Source of the DNA: Eubacteriales bacterium
GTDB lineage: Bacteria > Bacillota > Clostridia > Acetivibrionales > JANLFN01
Length of the DNA: 64,000 nt
Assembly (NCBI GenBank): GCA_024655885.1
Contig: JANLFN010000002.1
Span: forward strand, 62,001 to 126,000
Reading direction: 5' to 3'
This document shows, piece by piece, positions 52,194 to 61,555 of this stretch (the stretch's first letter is position 1; each line of letters starts with the position of its first letter). Position numbers and translations under genes: made by a program. The notes below the pieces were generated by a model. That model was not told the DNA's origin, ran no database searches, and saw nothing but the letters and a program-made list of their open reading frames with translations.

Positions 52194-53510
52194 TTATTTC
52201 CTGCCTACTCCCTGATATACAAAACCGGCGTTTTTAACATGCTCCGGTTCGTACATATTCCTCAAATCAATGAAAACACACCTATTGACAATTGATTTTA
52301 GCTTTTTGAAATCAAGATGCCTGAACTGCTCCCACTCGGTAAACAGCACAATGCAGTCGCTGTTTCTGCAGGCGGAGTAGACACTGTCGCAATAATGTAT
52401 ATTGAGCAAAGGATAGCTCTTTTTTGCGTTGGGCATGGCTTTTGGGTCATATACCTTTACTGTTGCCCCTTTATCCAGCAATTCCTCTATAACTGCAATA
52501 GCAGGCGATTCCCGAATATCATCGGTTTCCGGCTTGAAGGCGATTCCCAGAATGGTTATTGTTTTATTTTTCAGCTTACCGGCAGCCTTTTTGATTTTAT
52601 TCAGCATTCGTTTTTTTTGGATGCCATTGACCTCCAGCACACTTTTGACTATCCTGGGTGTATATCCCAGAGCTTTCCCCATATTCAGAAGTGCTTTTGC
52701 ATCCTTCGGCAAACAGCTTCCGCCAAAACCGGGCCCGGGATTCAAGTATCCGGCCCCTATCCTGCTGTCCATCCCCATAGCTTTTGATACAACACTTATA
52801 TCAGCGCCGCAGCATTCACACATATTGGCAATTTCATTTATAAAGCTTATCCTGGTGGCTAAAAATGCATTGGAAGCATATTTTATCATTTCCGCCGTCT
52901 CAACTCCTGTAACAAAAAAAGGAATGTCGTGGAGTATTTGGAGATTGTATATTTCCTTCATTATGTTCACAGCCTTGGTACTTTCCGCTCCAATAGCTAT
53001 CCTGTCGGGATTGATAAAATCCTTTACCGCCATTCCTTCTCTGAGAAATTCCGGGTTGGAAACAACATCAAAGCTTATGGATTTATTCCGTTGAAGCAGT
53101 ATATTGTTCACTTCATCCTTAACGGCCCTTCCTGTTCCCACGGGTACCGTACTCTTATTTATAATAAGCTTGTAATCCTCCATGTATCGAGCTATTTCCT
53201 TTGCGGCATGGAATACATATTGAAGATCGGTCGAACCATCCGCAAGCGTAGGTGTGCCCACACATATAAATATGGCTGCGGCGTGCTCCACCGACTCCCT
53301 TATATCTGTAGTAAACTTGAGAGTTCCCCTGCGGACATTGTTTTTAATGATATTTTCCAGCCCCGGTTCATATATAGGTACCACACACCTTTTCAATTTG
53401 CTGATCTTTTCTTCGTCAATATCGGCGCAAAGCACGTTCATCCCGAACTCTGCAAGGCAGGCTCCCGTGACCAGACCAACATATCCAGTGCCTATAACTG
53501 AGATGTTCAT
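52194..53510 (-). CDS. UDP-glucose 6-dehydrogenase
   Basis: 438 residues. NAD loop ISVIGTGYVGLVTGACLAEF; INKSTVPVGTGRAV; SNPEFLREGMAVKDFINPDR; catalytic Cys in GPGFGGSCLPKDAKALLNMG; C-terminal GIAFKPETDDIRESPAI. The enzyme oxidises UDP-glucose to UDP-glucuronate for polysaccharide. It lies 11 bases downstream of the CotSA-type gene in the same operon, so UDP-glucuronate probably feeds a spore or cell-surface glycan. Confidence 0.95.
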   Translation of the reverse strand: MNISVIGTGYVGLVTGACLAEFGMNVLCADIDEEKISKLKRCVVPIYEPGLENIIKNNVRRGTLKFTTDIRESVEHAAAIFICVGTPTLADGSTDLQYVFHAAKEIARYMEDYKLIINKSTVPVGTGRAVKDEVNNILLQRNKSISFDVVSNPEFLREGMAVKDFINPDRIAIGAESTKAVNIMKEIYNLQILHDIPFFVTGVETAEMIKYASNAFLATRISFINEIANMCECCGADISVVSKAMGMDSRIGAGYLNPGPGFGGSCLPKDAKALLNMGKALGYTPRIVKSVLEVNGIQKKRMLNKIKKAAGKLKNKTITILGIAFKPETDDIRESPAIAVIEELLDKGATVKVYDPKAMPNAKKSYPLLNIHYCDSVYSACRNSDCIVLFTEWEQFRHLDFKKLKSIVNRCVFIDLRNMYEPEHVKNAGFVYQGVGRK

Positions 53511-53521
53511 AGCAATTCTCC

Positions 53522-54940
53522 TTAATAATTCCTGTTACGCCATTTTTCAAGGTAGTTCCTGTATGTCTCCGAAAGGGCGGAATAATCTATCTGTCGTGCT
53601 GCCGTCTTTCTTCCGGCTTCTGTTTTTTGCCGGCTTTTTGCTTGGGAAGCTGTTTCCGTTTTTCTCAGCGTCTTGATCTGGGGAGCTGCTTCCTTATTGG
53701 GCAGGGGCTTTACACGGGCGCCATTTTCCAGTTTTTGCTGTATCTTTTGCCGAGGGATCTCTTCCACTCCTTTGGCAGGTACCTTAAGTTTTTCTTCAAC
53801 ACGGGCAAATGCTTGCAGGACCTCAGTTGCAACCCTCTCCCAACTGTACATTCTCTCAGCCAGCATTCGGCCTGTTCTCCCCATCTCCTGGATCTTTGAA
53901 GGCCTGTTTAGAAAATAGTCTATAGAATCGGCCAAAGCATCCGGATTGCTGTAGTCATCTACAACCAGTCCATTTCCTTTGCCTGACACCACTTCAGCAT
54001 TTCCTCCCCTGTTTGTTGTTATTATTGGCAGTCCTGCAGCCATGGCTTCATAGTGAACCCTTGCCAGAGGCTCATTCCACTGCGACGCGCACACGAAAAT
54101 ATCGCCAAGATTATAGTGGCTGATCACTTCGGAAGGAGGCAAGAAACCTGTAAAAACAATGGGGCCGGTTAAGCTTTTTGAAAGATTTTCAACGGATTTT
54201 GTATAATCGTCCGACATATTCCCGCCATACCATTTGCTGCCTATAATGACCAGCGCAACATTACGGTGCACATCCATTACTCTCTTCATTGCTTTCAGCA
54301 GTACATGAACTCCCTTTTTTACACTCAACCGCCCAACAAACAAGACCACCCTGTAGTTTTGGATTTTATATTTCTCCTTAAGCCTTTTCTTATTGGCAGC
54401 GCCTTCCTTTGTCCAGTTTGGCTTGTATTTGTCCGTATCGGCACCGGAATATACAACATTCAGCTTGCTCTCGGCTTCAGGGTAAAGGTTTTTTACCCTA
54501 TCGGCAATAAATCTGCTGACCGTATTAATAAATTCTAGCTTTGATATGCACTCCACCGCTTTTGCAGGCGGCAGCTTTTCAGTTGCAAACATTTCATTGT
54601 GAAGGCTTAGGCTAAACCTGGTGCCGGGTAAAACACTGCTTAGCTCAAGCACCCATGCAGGCCTGTTGAAAACATGTACTAAATCAAAATTTTTTGTCAG
54701 TTTATTTTTCAAGTTGTTTACATATCCCATTTCGTCCTTTGCCGGAACCCGGATATACCTTACCCCATCCTTTTCCTCCTCCTGCGGCAAACCAGGGTAA
54801 TCTATACTAAAAACTGTAATATTATGGTGTTTTGAAATATATGGAAGGATCCCGTCAATATATAATTGAACTGCACCACCTGCTATTGGAGGTACAGGGA
54901 GTTTCTCTGAACTGATCAACGCTATATTCAATTTACTCAC
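53522..54940 (-). CDS. spore-coat CotSA-type glycosyltransferase with Lys/Gln-rich tail
   Basis: 472 residues. GT4 fold: PVPPIAGGAVQLYIDGILPY, LFVGRLSVKKGVHVLLKAMK, and EPLARVHYEAMAAGLPIITT with the GT4 E-x7-E. After about residue 385 the protein has a basic, low-complexity region with (K/R)TET-SQ/GRK repeats, then LSETYRNYLEKWRNRNY. The tail may bind coat or polymer. It overlaps the CotS gene upstream by 8 bases. Spore coat localisation is inferred from the CotS neighbours. Confidence 0.87.
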   Translation of the reverse strand: MSKLNIALISSEKLPVPPIAGGAVQLYIDGILPYISKHHNITVFSIDYPGLPQEEEKDGVRYIRVPAKDEMGYVNNLKNKLTKNFDLVHVFNRPAWVLELSSVLPGTRFSLSLHNEMFATEKLPPAKAVECISKLEFINTVSRFIADRVKNLYPEAESKLNVVYSGADTDKYKPNWTKEGAANKKRLKEKYKIQNYRVVLFVGRLSVKKGVHVLLKAMKRVMDVHRNVALVIIGSKWYGGNMSDDYTKSVENLSKSLTGPIVFTGFLPPSEVISHYNLGDIFVCASQWNEPLARVHYEAMAAGLPIITTNRGGNAEVVSGKGNGLVVDDYSNPDALADSIDYFLNRPSKIQEMGRTGRMLAERMYSWERVATEVLQAFARVEEKLKVPAKGVEEIPRQKIQQKLENGARVKPLPNKEAAPQIKTLRKTETASQAKSRQKTEAGRKTAARQIDYSALSETYRNYLEKWRNRNY

Positions 54941-55961
54941 CCCTTTTCAGTAAATCCACCAGCAAGGATACTTTTGCTTTCTCCAGTTTTGCTATTCTTT
55001 CAATTTCAACCGGTTTAAGCCGCTTATTGTTATCAAACTGATTTTTCAACAGTCCAAAAAACCAATGGGGGAACAACAGGTCTACATACAGGATTTCTTT
55101 TTCCTTTTGGCTCATGGGATTAACCGAACCATACCACTCCAGAACAGCTTTTATTGTATTTTTGTCCCATTGGTTTTTATTCTCAGCAAGTTTGCCTATG
55201 ATTTTCCGTAAATCACGCGCCGGCAAATCGAAGGTGACGCCGTCGAGATCAAGTACGGTCACCCCTTTGTCAGTAGAAATAACATTCCCCGGACCGAAAT
55301 CCTGATGGCAGAGAACAATACTGGAAGAACCTTCGGCTGTCAAATCCCTGTAAGATGTTTTATCAAGCAATTCCAGAGCCTGATTTGCCATATCCACCAT
55401 GGTGTCAACACAACCTAAGAACGCTTTATCTGAGGGAATGGACTCCCTGCTCTTTGCAGCTTCCTTCCAGGCAAGCATCCTGTTTTTCATGGAATTATAC
55501 TGTTCAGGCCATTTTGCCAGTTTTGTCGATACTCTCGAATTTTCCGGAGGTTTATACCCTTTGGATGCTCTATGAAATCCGGCCAGCCCAAGGATGGCTA
55601 TGCGCAAGTCGGCAGGATTGCCGAAATTGAGATCCTTTCCCTGCAGCCATTCATATGCAGCAAAGAGCTGGTCATCATACTGCACAATGGGTTGGTTCCT
55701 TTTATCCAAAATAACACGAGGTACATTCCCCCCTGATTTACTGATAAAAATCTGGGCATTAACTGAAAAAAGCGCCTTATCATAGGACTGCTTCAACCTT
55801 TTCAGGCATAAATAACCCTCTCTCGTTTTGATCTTCCATACCGTTTTAATGGTTCCACTCTGAACTACCGCGATATTTTCCGGCACTATGCCATATCTCT
55901 CCAATACTTTGGCCGCCAATGAATTCAGAGTTTTATCCGTTTCCATCCGTTGATTGTCCAC
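54933..55961 (-). CDS. CotS-family spore coat protein (kinase fold), copy 1
   Basis: 342 residues of the CotS/YutH group with an aminoglycoside-phosphotransferase fold: YGIVPENIAVVQSGTIKTVW, YLCLKRLKQ, VLCHQDFGPGNVISTDKGVT, VLDLDGVTFDLPARDLRKII. The HQDF and DLD catalytic residues are present, so phosphotransfer is possible; CotS is known as a coat protein. GTG start with GGGA upstream. It is a paralogue of the gene at 55987. Confidence 0.9.
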   Translation of the reverse strand: MDNQRMETDKTLNSLAAKVLERYGIVPENIAVVQSGTIKTVWKIKTREGYLCLKRLKQSYDKALFSVNAQIFISKSGGNVPRVILDKRNQPIVQYDDQLFAAYEWLQGKDLNFGNPADLRIAILGLAGFHRASKGYKPPENSRVSTKLAKWPEQYNSMKNRMLAWKEAAKSRESIPSDKAFLGCVDTMVDMANQALELLDKTSYRDLTAEGSSSIVLCHQDFGPGNVISTDKGVTVLDLDGVTFDLPARDLRKIIGKLAENKNQWDKNTIKAVLEWYGSVNPMSQKEKEILYVDLLFPHWFFGLLKNQFDNNKRLKPVEIERIAKLEKAKVSLLVDLLKRGE

Positions 55962-55986
55962 ATTCCTTCATCCCTTTCCAGCGCCA

Positions 55987-57015
55987 TCATGCGGGTATTA
56001 GCGAATCAAATCTATCCATAACAGGAGTTATCGTCTTTTCAAGCGCAGACATCTCCTTTATTCTCTCCAGGTATTTTTCTTTAGACCATTCCTTATCTCT
56101 TTGGTAATAGTATTTATTCATCGCCCCTATGAAAAGGTGCGGAAATAAAATGTCCAGCCCTACAACCTTCCATTCATCCCTGGTAAGGGGATTTTCCGAT
56201 TGGTAATACCCGAAAATTTTCTTAGTGAGCTCCACATCCCATTTGCCGTTCTTTTTCATTACTTTATTTAAAAGTTTTCGAATATCTCTGGCAGGAATAT
56301 CGATGGTTATTGAGTCGGTATCAAGAACATACAGCTTTCCTGATGCGGTCAACACTAAATTCCCGGCCGCAAAATCCTGATGGCAAAGACACCCTGTGCT
56401 CTTAGCCTTGTTAACCCATGCCGCATATTCTTCACACCTTAAGCCCTCTATGGCTTTCCACGCCCGCGAATAGAAGTAAGGAAATTCTTCTATCACTGTT
56501 TTTCCAATTGGGTCAGCAGCTTTTTTTTCCAGTTCCTTTTTATAGAAGCTGTTCATATCCTCAATCTGCTGCTGATAATCATCAATCCAGGTCCCAAGAT
56601 GGCACTTGGGTTTTGAATCAGGCGGGGGCCTGAAGCCGGCGGAAGCTTTGTGGAACCTTGCCATTTCCCTGACTATAATAGCAAGGTGCTGTGAGCCGTA
56701 AGTCGGATTTTTTCCCTCAATTGCATCCAGTAGTACATAACAGGTATCATTTATGTTAACAAAATCCCTGCCATCTTTTGCTTTATTTACAGCCGGCATC
56801 AGCACACCATTTTGTGTAAGATGGCTGACGGCAGAAAGAATGAATTTCAAAGTACTTTCGGAATTTGATATTTTTTTGAGAACTTTCATGCCCGAAGAGG
56901 TTTTTATCCACCAAACGCCTTTTTTATCCTTATAGGTTTCATTTCTAATGCCTGATACTTTTATATCATAGTTGCTTAAAACTTCGTCCAAGGGCTCCCG
57001 GCTTACCAATGGCAA
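55987..57015 (-). CDS. CotS-family spore coat protein (kinase fold), copy 2
   Basis: 342 residues, starting TTG behind AAGGAGA. YDIKVSGIRNETYKDKKGVW, GCLCHQDFAAGNLVLTASGK, YVLDTDSITIDIPARDIRKL and HLFIGAMNKYYY align with copy 1. Same length and order of motifs suggest an old tandem duplication. It is first in the CotS-CotS-CotSA-Ugd operon. AAGGAGA gives strong translation. Sporulation-sigma promoters were not recognised. Confidence 0.9.
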   Translation of the reverse strand: MPLVSREPLDEVLSNYDIKVSGIRNETYKDKKGVWWIKTSSGMKVLKKISNSESTLKFILSAVSHLTQNGVLMPAVNKAKDGRDFVNINDTCYVLLDAIEGKNPTYGSQHLAIIVREMARFHKASAGFRPPPDSKPKCHLGTWIDDYQQQIEDMNSFYKKELEKKAADPIGKTVIEEFPYFYSRAWKAIEGLRCEEYAAWVNKAKSTGCLCHQDFAAGNLVLTASGKLYVLDTDSITIDIPARDIRKLLNKVMKKNGKWDVELTKKIFGYYQSENPLTRDEWKVVGLDILFPHLFIGAMNKYYYQRDKEWSKEKYLERIKEMSALEKTITPVMDRFDSLIPA

Positions 57016-57060
57016 AATTATCTCTCCTTTCCTATAGTCCTATGGGTACAAGAAAGAAGC

Positions 57061-57096
57061 GAAGGGTTGGAAATTTATGCTCCAACCCCTCCGCTC
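57061..57096 (-). terminator. terminator after the amphi-Trp-like gene
   Basis: GGGTTGGA pairs with TCCAACCC, with flanking GCG/CGC pairing, followed by TTCTTTCTT on the minus strand. Confidence 0.6.
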
Positions 57097-57155
57097 AGTT
57101 TCCGAAACGGCAAGGACAGAGTTAATCTCCCTTGCTGATAATCTAGGGGTGTTCT

Positions 57156-57386
57156 CTATTCTGCGGCTTCTTCAGTGAGATTATTTTCCCAGGAAATCTT
57201 GATTGCTAATGAGCCTCCGTCCTCATCCACAGAATATTTGACTTTGTAATCCAGGCCTGCTTCATCAGGAATTTCAACGTTCTGTCCTTCCACTACCAGG
57301 CAGTTTCCAAAAATGTCTTTCAAAACACTCTGCAGATATTGTTTGAGGTCCGCTTTTGTGCCCTGGGATTCATTCTGGTATTTCAT
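57156..57386 (-). CDS. 76-aa acidic protein, amphi-Trp-like
   Basis: N-terminal helix (SQGTKADLKQYLQSVLKDIF) and a beta stretch NVEIPDEAGLDYKVKYSVDE, then GGSLAIKISWENN with the terminal Trp pattern of amphi-Trp domains. AGGAGGG lies before the ATG. A terminator separates it from the CotS genes. Family assignment is tentative. Confidence 0.55.
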   Translation of the reverse strand: MKYQNESQGTKADLKQYLQSVLKDIFGNCLVVEGQNVEIPDEAGLDYKVKYSVDEDGGSLAIKISWENNLTEEAAE

Positions 57387-57633
57387 TCAATGACACCCTC
57401 CTTATTTATTTTTTTTGAGCTGAAAGTATTGCTCATTAACATAATATTAATATTTTTATATTATGTTACCAAAACCGGAAAATTTATGATATGACAACAG
57501 GAACAGCAGAGATTGTGAAAAGAAGATAATCAGAAATAAGTTTTTAAAATACAGCGTCAGGGTCGCAATTTCGGCCCGTCATGCTATAAGGAGGACATTC
57601 CTCAGTCCGCAGAAATTATGAGTATATATTCCA

Positions 57634-58419
57634 TTACATAGCTAATTTTTTTAAAGTTTTTACCTTCATGGCACTATCCAGAATTTTCCGGTTGGCCTGT
57701 TCATTGATGCGTGTAGCCAGCAGACTCTCCCGGCAAAAGCGGTCTGCCGGAGGTACGGGATATTCTCCGCATACATCGATACCGAAAATTCTCTTATGCA
57801 GGGCAATATGCTCAATTAAACGGAGTAGTTGTGCAAGAGTCATATTTCCTTGATCCCAGTCTGTTGCAGCCTCCGATTTATCAAGAACATCTTTGTCAAT
57901 GCTGACATAGACATTGACGGTTGGAATTGCAAAAATAATAGCATTTTTCACCCTATCTTCCCGGTATGTAGAATCGTTTGGGAACACCGAAACCTTCTTA
58001 TTGAAATGTTTGGGTATGGTTACGTCTAAATCGCTTTTTGCACCAATAACAACAACTTTTTTAAGCGACGGAAGCCGCTCAATGGAGGTCAGCACCCAGG
58101 ATCCGCAAGATATAACGGACTGGCAGGGCGGAGGCATCATGTCTGTGTGGTAGTCAAACAGCACCAGGGTAAACGGAGATTTTACTTCCGACAAAAGCAG
58201 GTAAGTCACATAATGGTAATTGCCGCTTCCAATAAAGGTAATTCCCTTATTGCTGCGTTTTCTCAGCCTTTCGCCGATAACCTCCAAAGATTGTATTTCA
58301 CAATATCTATTTGCATTTTTAACATCTGAAAGGTCAATCCACTCATAATCGGTTCTCCGGAAACAGGATTGAGCCTGATATACATCATCAAATCCCAATA
58401 TACTGGTCAAACCTTTCAT
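57634..58419 (-). CDS. arginase/ureohydrolase-family protein
   Basis: 261 residues. FIGSGNYHYVTYLLL, LVLFDYHTDMMPPPC and VYVSIDKDVLDKSEAATDWD give the Asp and His residues that bind the two Mn ions in arginase-fold enzymes, and FGIDVCGEYPVPP completes the site. It is shorter than arginase (about 300) and differs in the substrate region, so guanidine hydrolysis is possible but the substrate is open. It stands alone behind the coat genes. A TTG start a few codons in is possible, since GGAGG abuts the ATG. Confidence 0.8.
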   Translation of the reverse strand: MKGLTSILGFDDVYQAQSCFRRTDYEWIDLSDVKNANRYCEIQSLEVIGERLRKRSNKGITFIGSGNYHYVTYLLLSEVKSPFTLVLFDYHTDMMPPPCQSVISCGSWVLTSIERLPSLKKVVVIGAKSDLDVTIPKHFNKKVSVFPNDSTYREDRVKNAIIFAIPTVNVYVSIDKDVLDKSEAATDWDQGNMTLAQLLRLIEHIALHKRIFGIDVCGEYPVPPADRFCRESLLATRINEQANRKILDSAMKVKTLKKLAM

Positions 58420-58609
58420 CCTCCGGGTACCTCCTCTCGTCTTTGGTTAGCCTGTATCCGGTGTTAAATACACTATATACCCTAACGAAACGTAATGTCC
58501 AATAGTTTTTTAGGTTTTCATCCCCCACAGAAATCTCGGCACGTTGCCGCCACATTTCTTACAATTGCCTTTTAAAGCTAATCCCAAGGGGATTATTATG
58601 AAAGCATAT

Positions 58610-59554
58610 TCAATAATTGTTGTTACTCCGCATTTGTTTTCTCTTATTAGAGGCTGCAATGCCCATTTCATTCCTATATTTGCTTACTGCGCTCCGGGAT
58701 ATGTTTATGCCTTTTTCCCTTAAAACGCTCAAAATCTTTACATCACTCATAGGATTCATCCTGTTTTCCGATTTTATTATCTCTTGTATCATGTTTTTTA
58801 TATTTCTTCTCACGCTTTTTGTGTCATCATTGGACAGTTTTCCACAGGATAAGAATTGTTCCATGGCAAAGTATCCCCAGATGCATTGGATATGCTTGCC
58901 GTTAACCGCTCTGGTCAAAATGCTTCTGTGAATATTTAAGTCTTTTGCGGCCTCTTTTATGGATATTTTTCTCAGGTATTTCTTGCCTCTTTCAAAAAAA
59001 TCTCTCTGGCTGTTTACGATGTATTCCCCTACGTCCCTCAATATGCTGCCTCTCTCTTCTATATGCTTTATCAGCGATTTTGCACTTTCAAGCTTTTCCC
59101 GGATAAACTCCTTTGCCTCTTCGCCCATATCCTCACAGGCCATACTCTTGTAAAAGGAATTAATGCGGATATTGGGAACAGCCTCATCGTAGAGGAATAC
59201 TTCGAATTTATTTTTTATTTTTCTTATGACTAGATCAGGTATCACATAATTGTGAATTATAAAGTCCCGCATTTCTTCAATGCCGTCGTTTTCCTTCTCC
59301 CCGGAAGCTTCCATATCCGAAGCATCGGCTTCTTCCTCCGCTTCCCCCTGGGGGCAGGGGCTTTCAAACTCAAGGTCCCCGTCGCTGTCCACCAGTTCAA
59401 GCACCGGATTTGTTTCAAGCTGCTCCTGCACATATTCAAGCAGGTCTTGGGCGTTCATCTCCAGTATGTCCAAAGCTTTTTTCAGCCGGGGGTTTTGCAA
59501 CTGTTTATAAGACCTGACAGACCTTATTTCGGGATTTAAATTCAAGGTGTTCAC
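58610..59554 (-). CDS. rpoN: RNA polymerase sigma-54 factor, short form
   Basis: 314 residues against about 450-480 for the family. Region I is normal (QLQNPRLKKALDILEMNAQD, LLEYVQEQLETNPVLEL). An acidic region II follows, then the protein jumps straight to YVIPDLVIRKIKNKFEVFLY and NIRINSFYKSM. HIEERGSILRDVGEYIVNSQ and IKEAAKDLNIHRSILTRAVN follow. The C-terminal RpoN box SRSAVSKYRNEMGIAASNKR is intact. About 140 residues, the N-terminal half of the core-binding domain, are absent without any frame break. No bEBP activator gene is in the window. Function as a sigma factor is uncertain. Confidence 0.85.
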   Translation of the reverse strand: MNTLNLNPEIRSVRSYKQLQNPRLKKALDILEMNAQDLLEYVQEQLETNPVLELVDSDGDLEFESPCPQGEAEEEADASDMEASGEKENDGIEEMRDFIIHNYVIPDLVIRKIKNKFEVFLYDEAVPNIRINSFYKSMACEDMGEEAKEFIREKLESAKSLIKHIEERGSILRDVGEYIVNSQRDFFERGKKYLRKISIKEAAKDLNIHRSILTRAVNGKHIQCIWGYFAMEQFLSCGKLSNDDTKSVRRNIKNMIQEIIKSENRMNPMSDVKILSVLREKGINISRSAVSKYRNEMGIAASNKRKQMRSNNNY

Positions 59555-59596
59555 TCCGTAAAAATGCTACTGGTATATTATATACAGGGGACAAAT

Positions 59597-60556
59597 TCAG
59601 TATGAAATTCCTTTATTTCTTGCAAAGGTTATGGTGAACAGATAAAGGACCGCCGTTACAACATACAAAATAAATACGACGATGACGGGCCAGTGCGTCG
59701 TCACGGCAGCTATATCGCCCCTGATACCGCTGATGGAAGGCTTTAAGCGGTACTTCCCTTCGGTTACACTGTCAAAAACTTTTATAAGCATCCAGATAAC
59801 CGCCAGGCTTATCAGGCCCATTACCAGGATGGACCCCATGTTTTGGGACGACAAGGTCACTTCTTTTTGATCCGGCACATTCCTGTAAATATACAGGTAA
59901 AACTCACTCAGGGCATTATTCATAAAGTGGGCAAGCATTCCGGCAAATATTGAATCCGTCTTTATCACATAATAGCCTATCAGCAGGCCTAAAAACACAG
60001 GTCCTAGAAAATTTGTTATATCAAAATGGAAAAACCCGAAAAAGACGGCGGTTATTACAACAGCCTTTATGGACCCTCTGCTCTCATAAGCTCTCAAAAA
60101 CAGCCCTCTATGAAGCAGCTCCTCACATATGGCCGGAACTACGGCAATCATAAAAATCCCCGATGCAAGTTCAAAGGGATTTTGTGGGGCAGAAAGAGGC
60201 TGCCTGGGTATTTCTCCCAAAAACTGCAACAGGAATACTACCAGTGAATTGAACATTGATGCGGAAATATTCGCAAATACGGATATGAGAATGATGATAA
60301 GGGCGGCTTTACCGTCCAGCTTATTAAACCGGAACTCGCGTTTAATGTCCAATCCCTTCACAAGCGCATAAACCAATACGGGAAGAAGTATTGCAACAAG
60401 CTGGTTCACGGTTAAAATCCCATAGAGATGTTTGTCAACAAAATCTGTTCCGAATATATTACTTAAAAAAGACAGCACAACCTGCCAAATGAAAAATATA
60501 AGCGCAAAAGCCAAAAACACCATGTTTGCGCCTGTTACAGTTATTCTGCCCTTCAT
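59597..60556 (-). CDS. CPBP-family intramembrane metalloprotease
   Basis: 319 residues, about eight membrane helices. The Abi/CAAX motifs are AICEELLHRGLFLRAYESRG (EExxxR), FFGFFHFD (FxxxH) and MLAHFMNNALSE (HxxxN). Such glutamic/zinc proteases cleave within membranes; some give bacteriocin immunity. C-terminal VTTHWPVIVVFILYVVTA adds two helices. Monocistronic between sigma-54 and folate genes. Confidence 0.9.
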   Translation of the reverse strand: MKGRITVTGANMVFLAFALIFFIWQVVLSFLSNIFGTDFVDKHLYGILTVNQLVAILLPVLVYALVKGLDIKREFRFNKLDGKAALIIILISVFANISASMFNSLVVFLLQFLGEIPRQPLSAPQNPFELASGIFMIAVVPAICEELLHRGLFLRAYESRGSIKAVVITAVFFGFFHFDITNFLGPVFLGLLIGYYVIKTDSIFAGMLAHFMNNALSEFYLYIYRNVPDQKEVTLSSQNMGSILVMGLISLAVIWMLIKVFDSVTEGKYRLKPSISGIRGDIAAVTTHWPVIVVFILYVVTAVLYLFTITFARNKGISY

Positions 60557-60593
60557 GTGGGAATCCTTTCAGGTTTGAATTTAAGCCGTGTTT

Positions 60594-61196
60594 TTACTCA
60601 ATAATCCTGCTTTCGGTTATAATCTTATCCATCGGCAAATCATACTCTTGAACCGGCACCGAATCAACAATCTGAAGGTCAAAAGCCACCGCAATTTTAC
60701 TGCAGTCAGGCCTTACCCTGGCAAGATACCTGTCATAATACCCTGCTCCATAGCCAAGCCTGTTTTTTAAACCATCAAATGCCAAACCAGGCACCACAAC
60801 CAGGTCTATTCCCCTGGGATCTACCCTGCTTATCCTGTCTTTTTTCGGCTCCTCTATGCCGGAAAATCCAGGTTCCAGATCGCTGCCTATATCATGAATC
60901 TCCGAGGCTATCATATCCTTTTTACGGTCCCCTATGTCCACAATAACGGGAACAGCAATCTTTTTACCGGTTTTGAGGCACTGTTCTATAAAGCCGTGGG
61001 TCATAACCTCATTTCTGAAATCCACAAAGCACAGGATCCATTTGCTTCTTTTAAACTCATCCAGGCTTTTGAGCTTTTCAAAAATTTTATCGCTCTTAGC
61101 CTTAAGCTCGTCCTTTGTAAGCTGGTTTCTTGCAGCTAAAATTTTATTTCTCAGTTCTTTTTTTAAATTTTCCACTTTGATGGTTCTCCTTACCAT
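60594..61196 (-). CDS. 5-formyltetrahydrofolate cyclo-ligase
   Basis: 200 residues. LKKELRNKILAARNQLTKDE at the N-terminus and the family signature RLGYGAGYYDRYLARVRPDC near the C-terminus. It converts 5-formyl-THF to 5,10-methenyl-THF with ATP. AAGGA lies 6 bases before the ATG at 61196; a GTG at 61175 behind AAGGAG is an alternative. It begins 32 bases after the end of the frameshifted zinc-ribbon gene, likely co-transcribed. Confidence 0.92.
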   Translation of the reverse strand: MVRRTIKVENLKKELRNKILAARNQLTKDELKAKSDKIFEKLKSLDEFKRSKWILCFVDFRNEVMTHGFIEQCLKTGKKIAVPVIVDIGDRKKDMIASEIHDIGSDLEPGFSGIEEPKKDRISRVDPRGIDLVVVPGLAFDGLKNRLGYGAGYYDRYLARVRPDCSKIAVAFDLQIVDSVPVQEYDLPMDKIITESRIIE

Positions 61197-61227
61197 TCTT
61201 GTTCCTTTTCCGATTTTTTCTTTCCGC

Positions 61228-61454
61228 TTATTGTTTGAGGGACACCAGCAGGACGCCGATCACAAAATAAAACAGGCACGATAAAAAAAACACGATAAGG
61301 GAAGATATCAGCAAAGCGGTCCCGAAGTGTCCGAAGCCATTTCCTCCGCCTTAAGTCCAAGCAGGCTTCCACAATACGGGCACCGCCTGGACCCTGCCGA
61401 AATCTCTTCACCGCAGTAGCTGCATTTGCTATTCTCGAAACGGGGGGTGTCCAA
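61228..61454 (-). pseudogene. zinc-ribbon membrane protein gene with frameshift
   Basis: GGAGG and a TTG start give a zinc ribbon (NSKCSYCGEEISAGSRRCPY then CGSLLGLKAEE) that stops after 48 codons (61308). In the next frame, starting right there, is a membrane helix (ALLISSLIVFFLSCLFYFVI then GVLLVSLKQ) ending at 61228. Zinc ribbon followed by a hydrophobic C-terminus is a common two-part protein, so a one-base loss is the likely cause. The alternative is a soluble 48-residue ribbon. Confidence 0.55.
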
Positions 61455-61555
61455 ATAAATTCCTCCAATCAGAAGTGTAAATCTTGTCCCGGCATTATCC
61501 TTCTCTTACCGCAGACCCCATGAACTCCCTTTCCGGAGCAATAGCTCCGGGCCCT

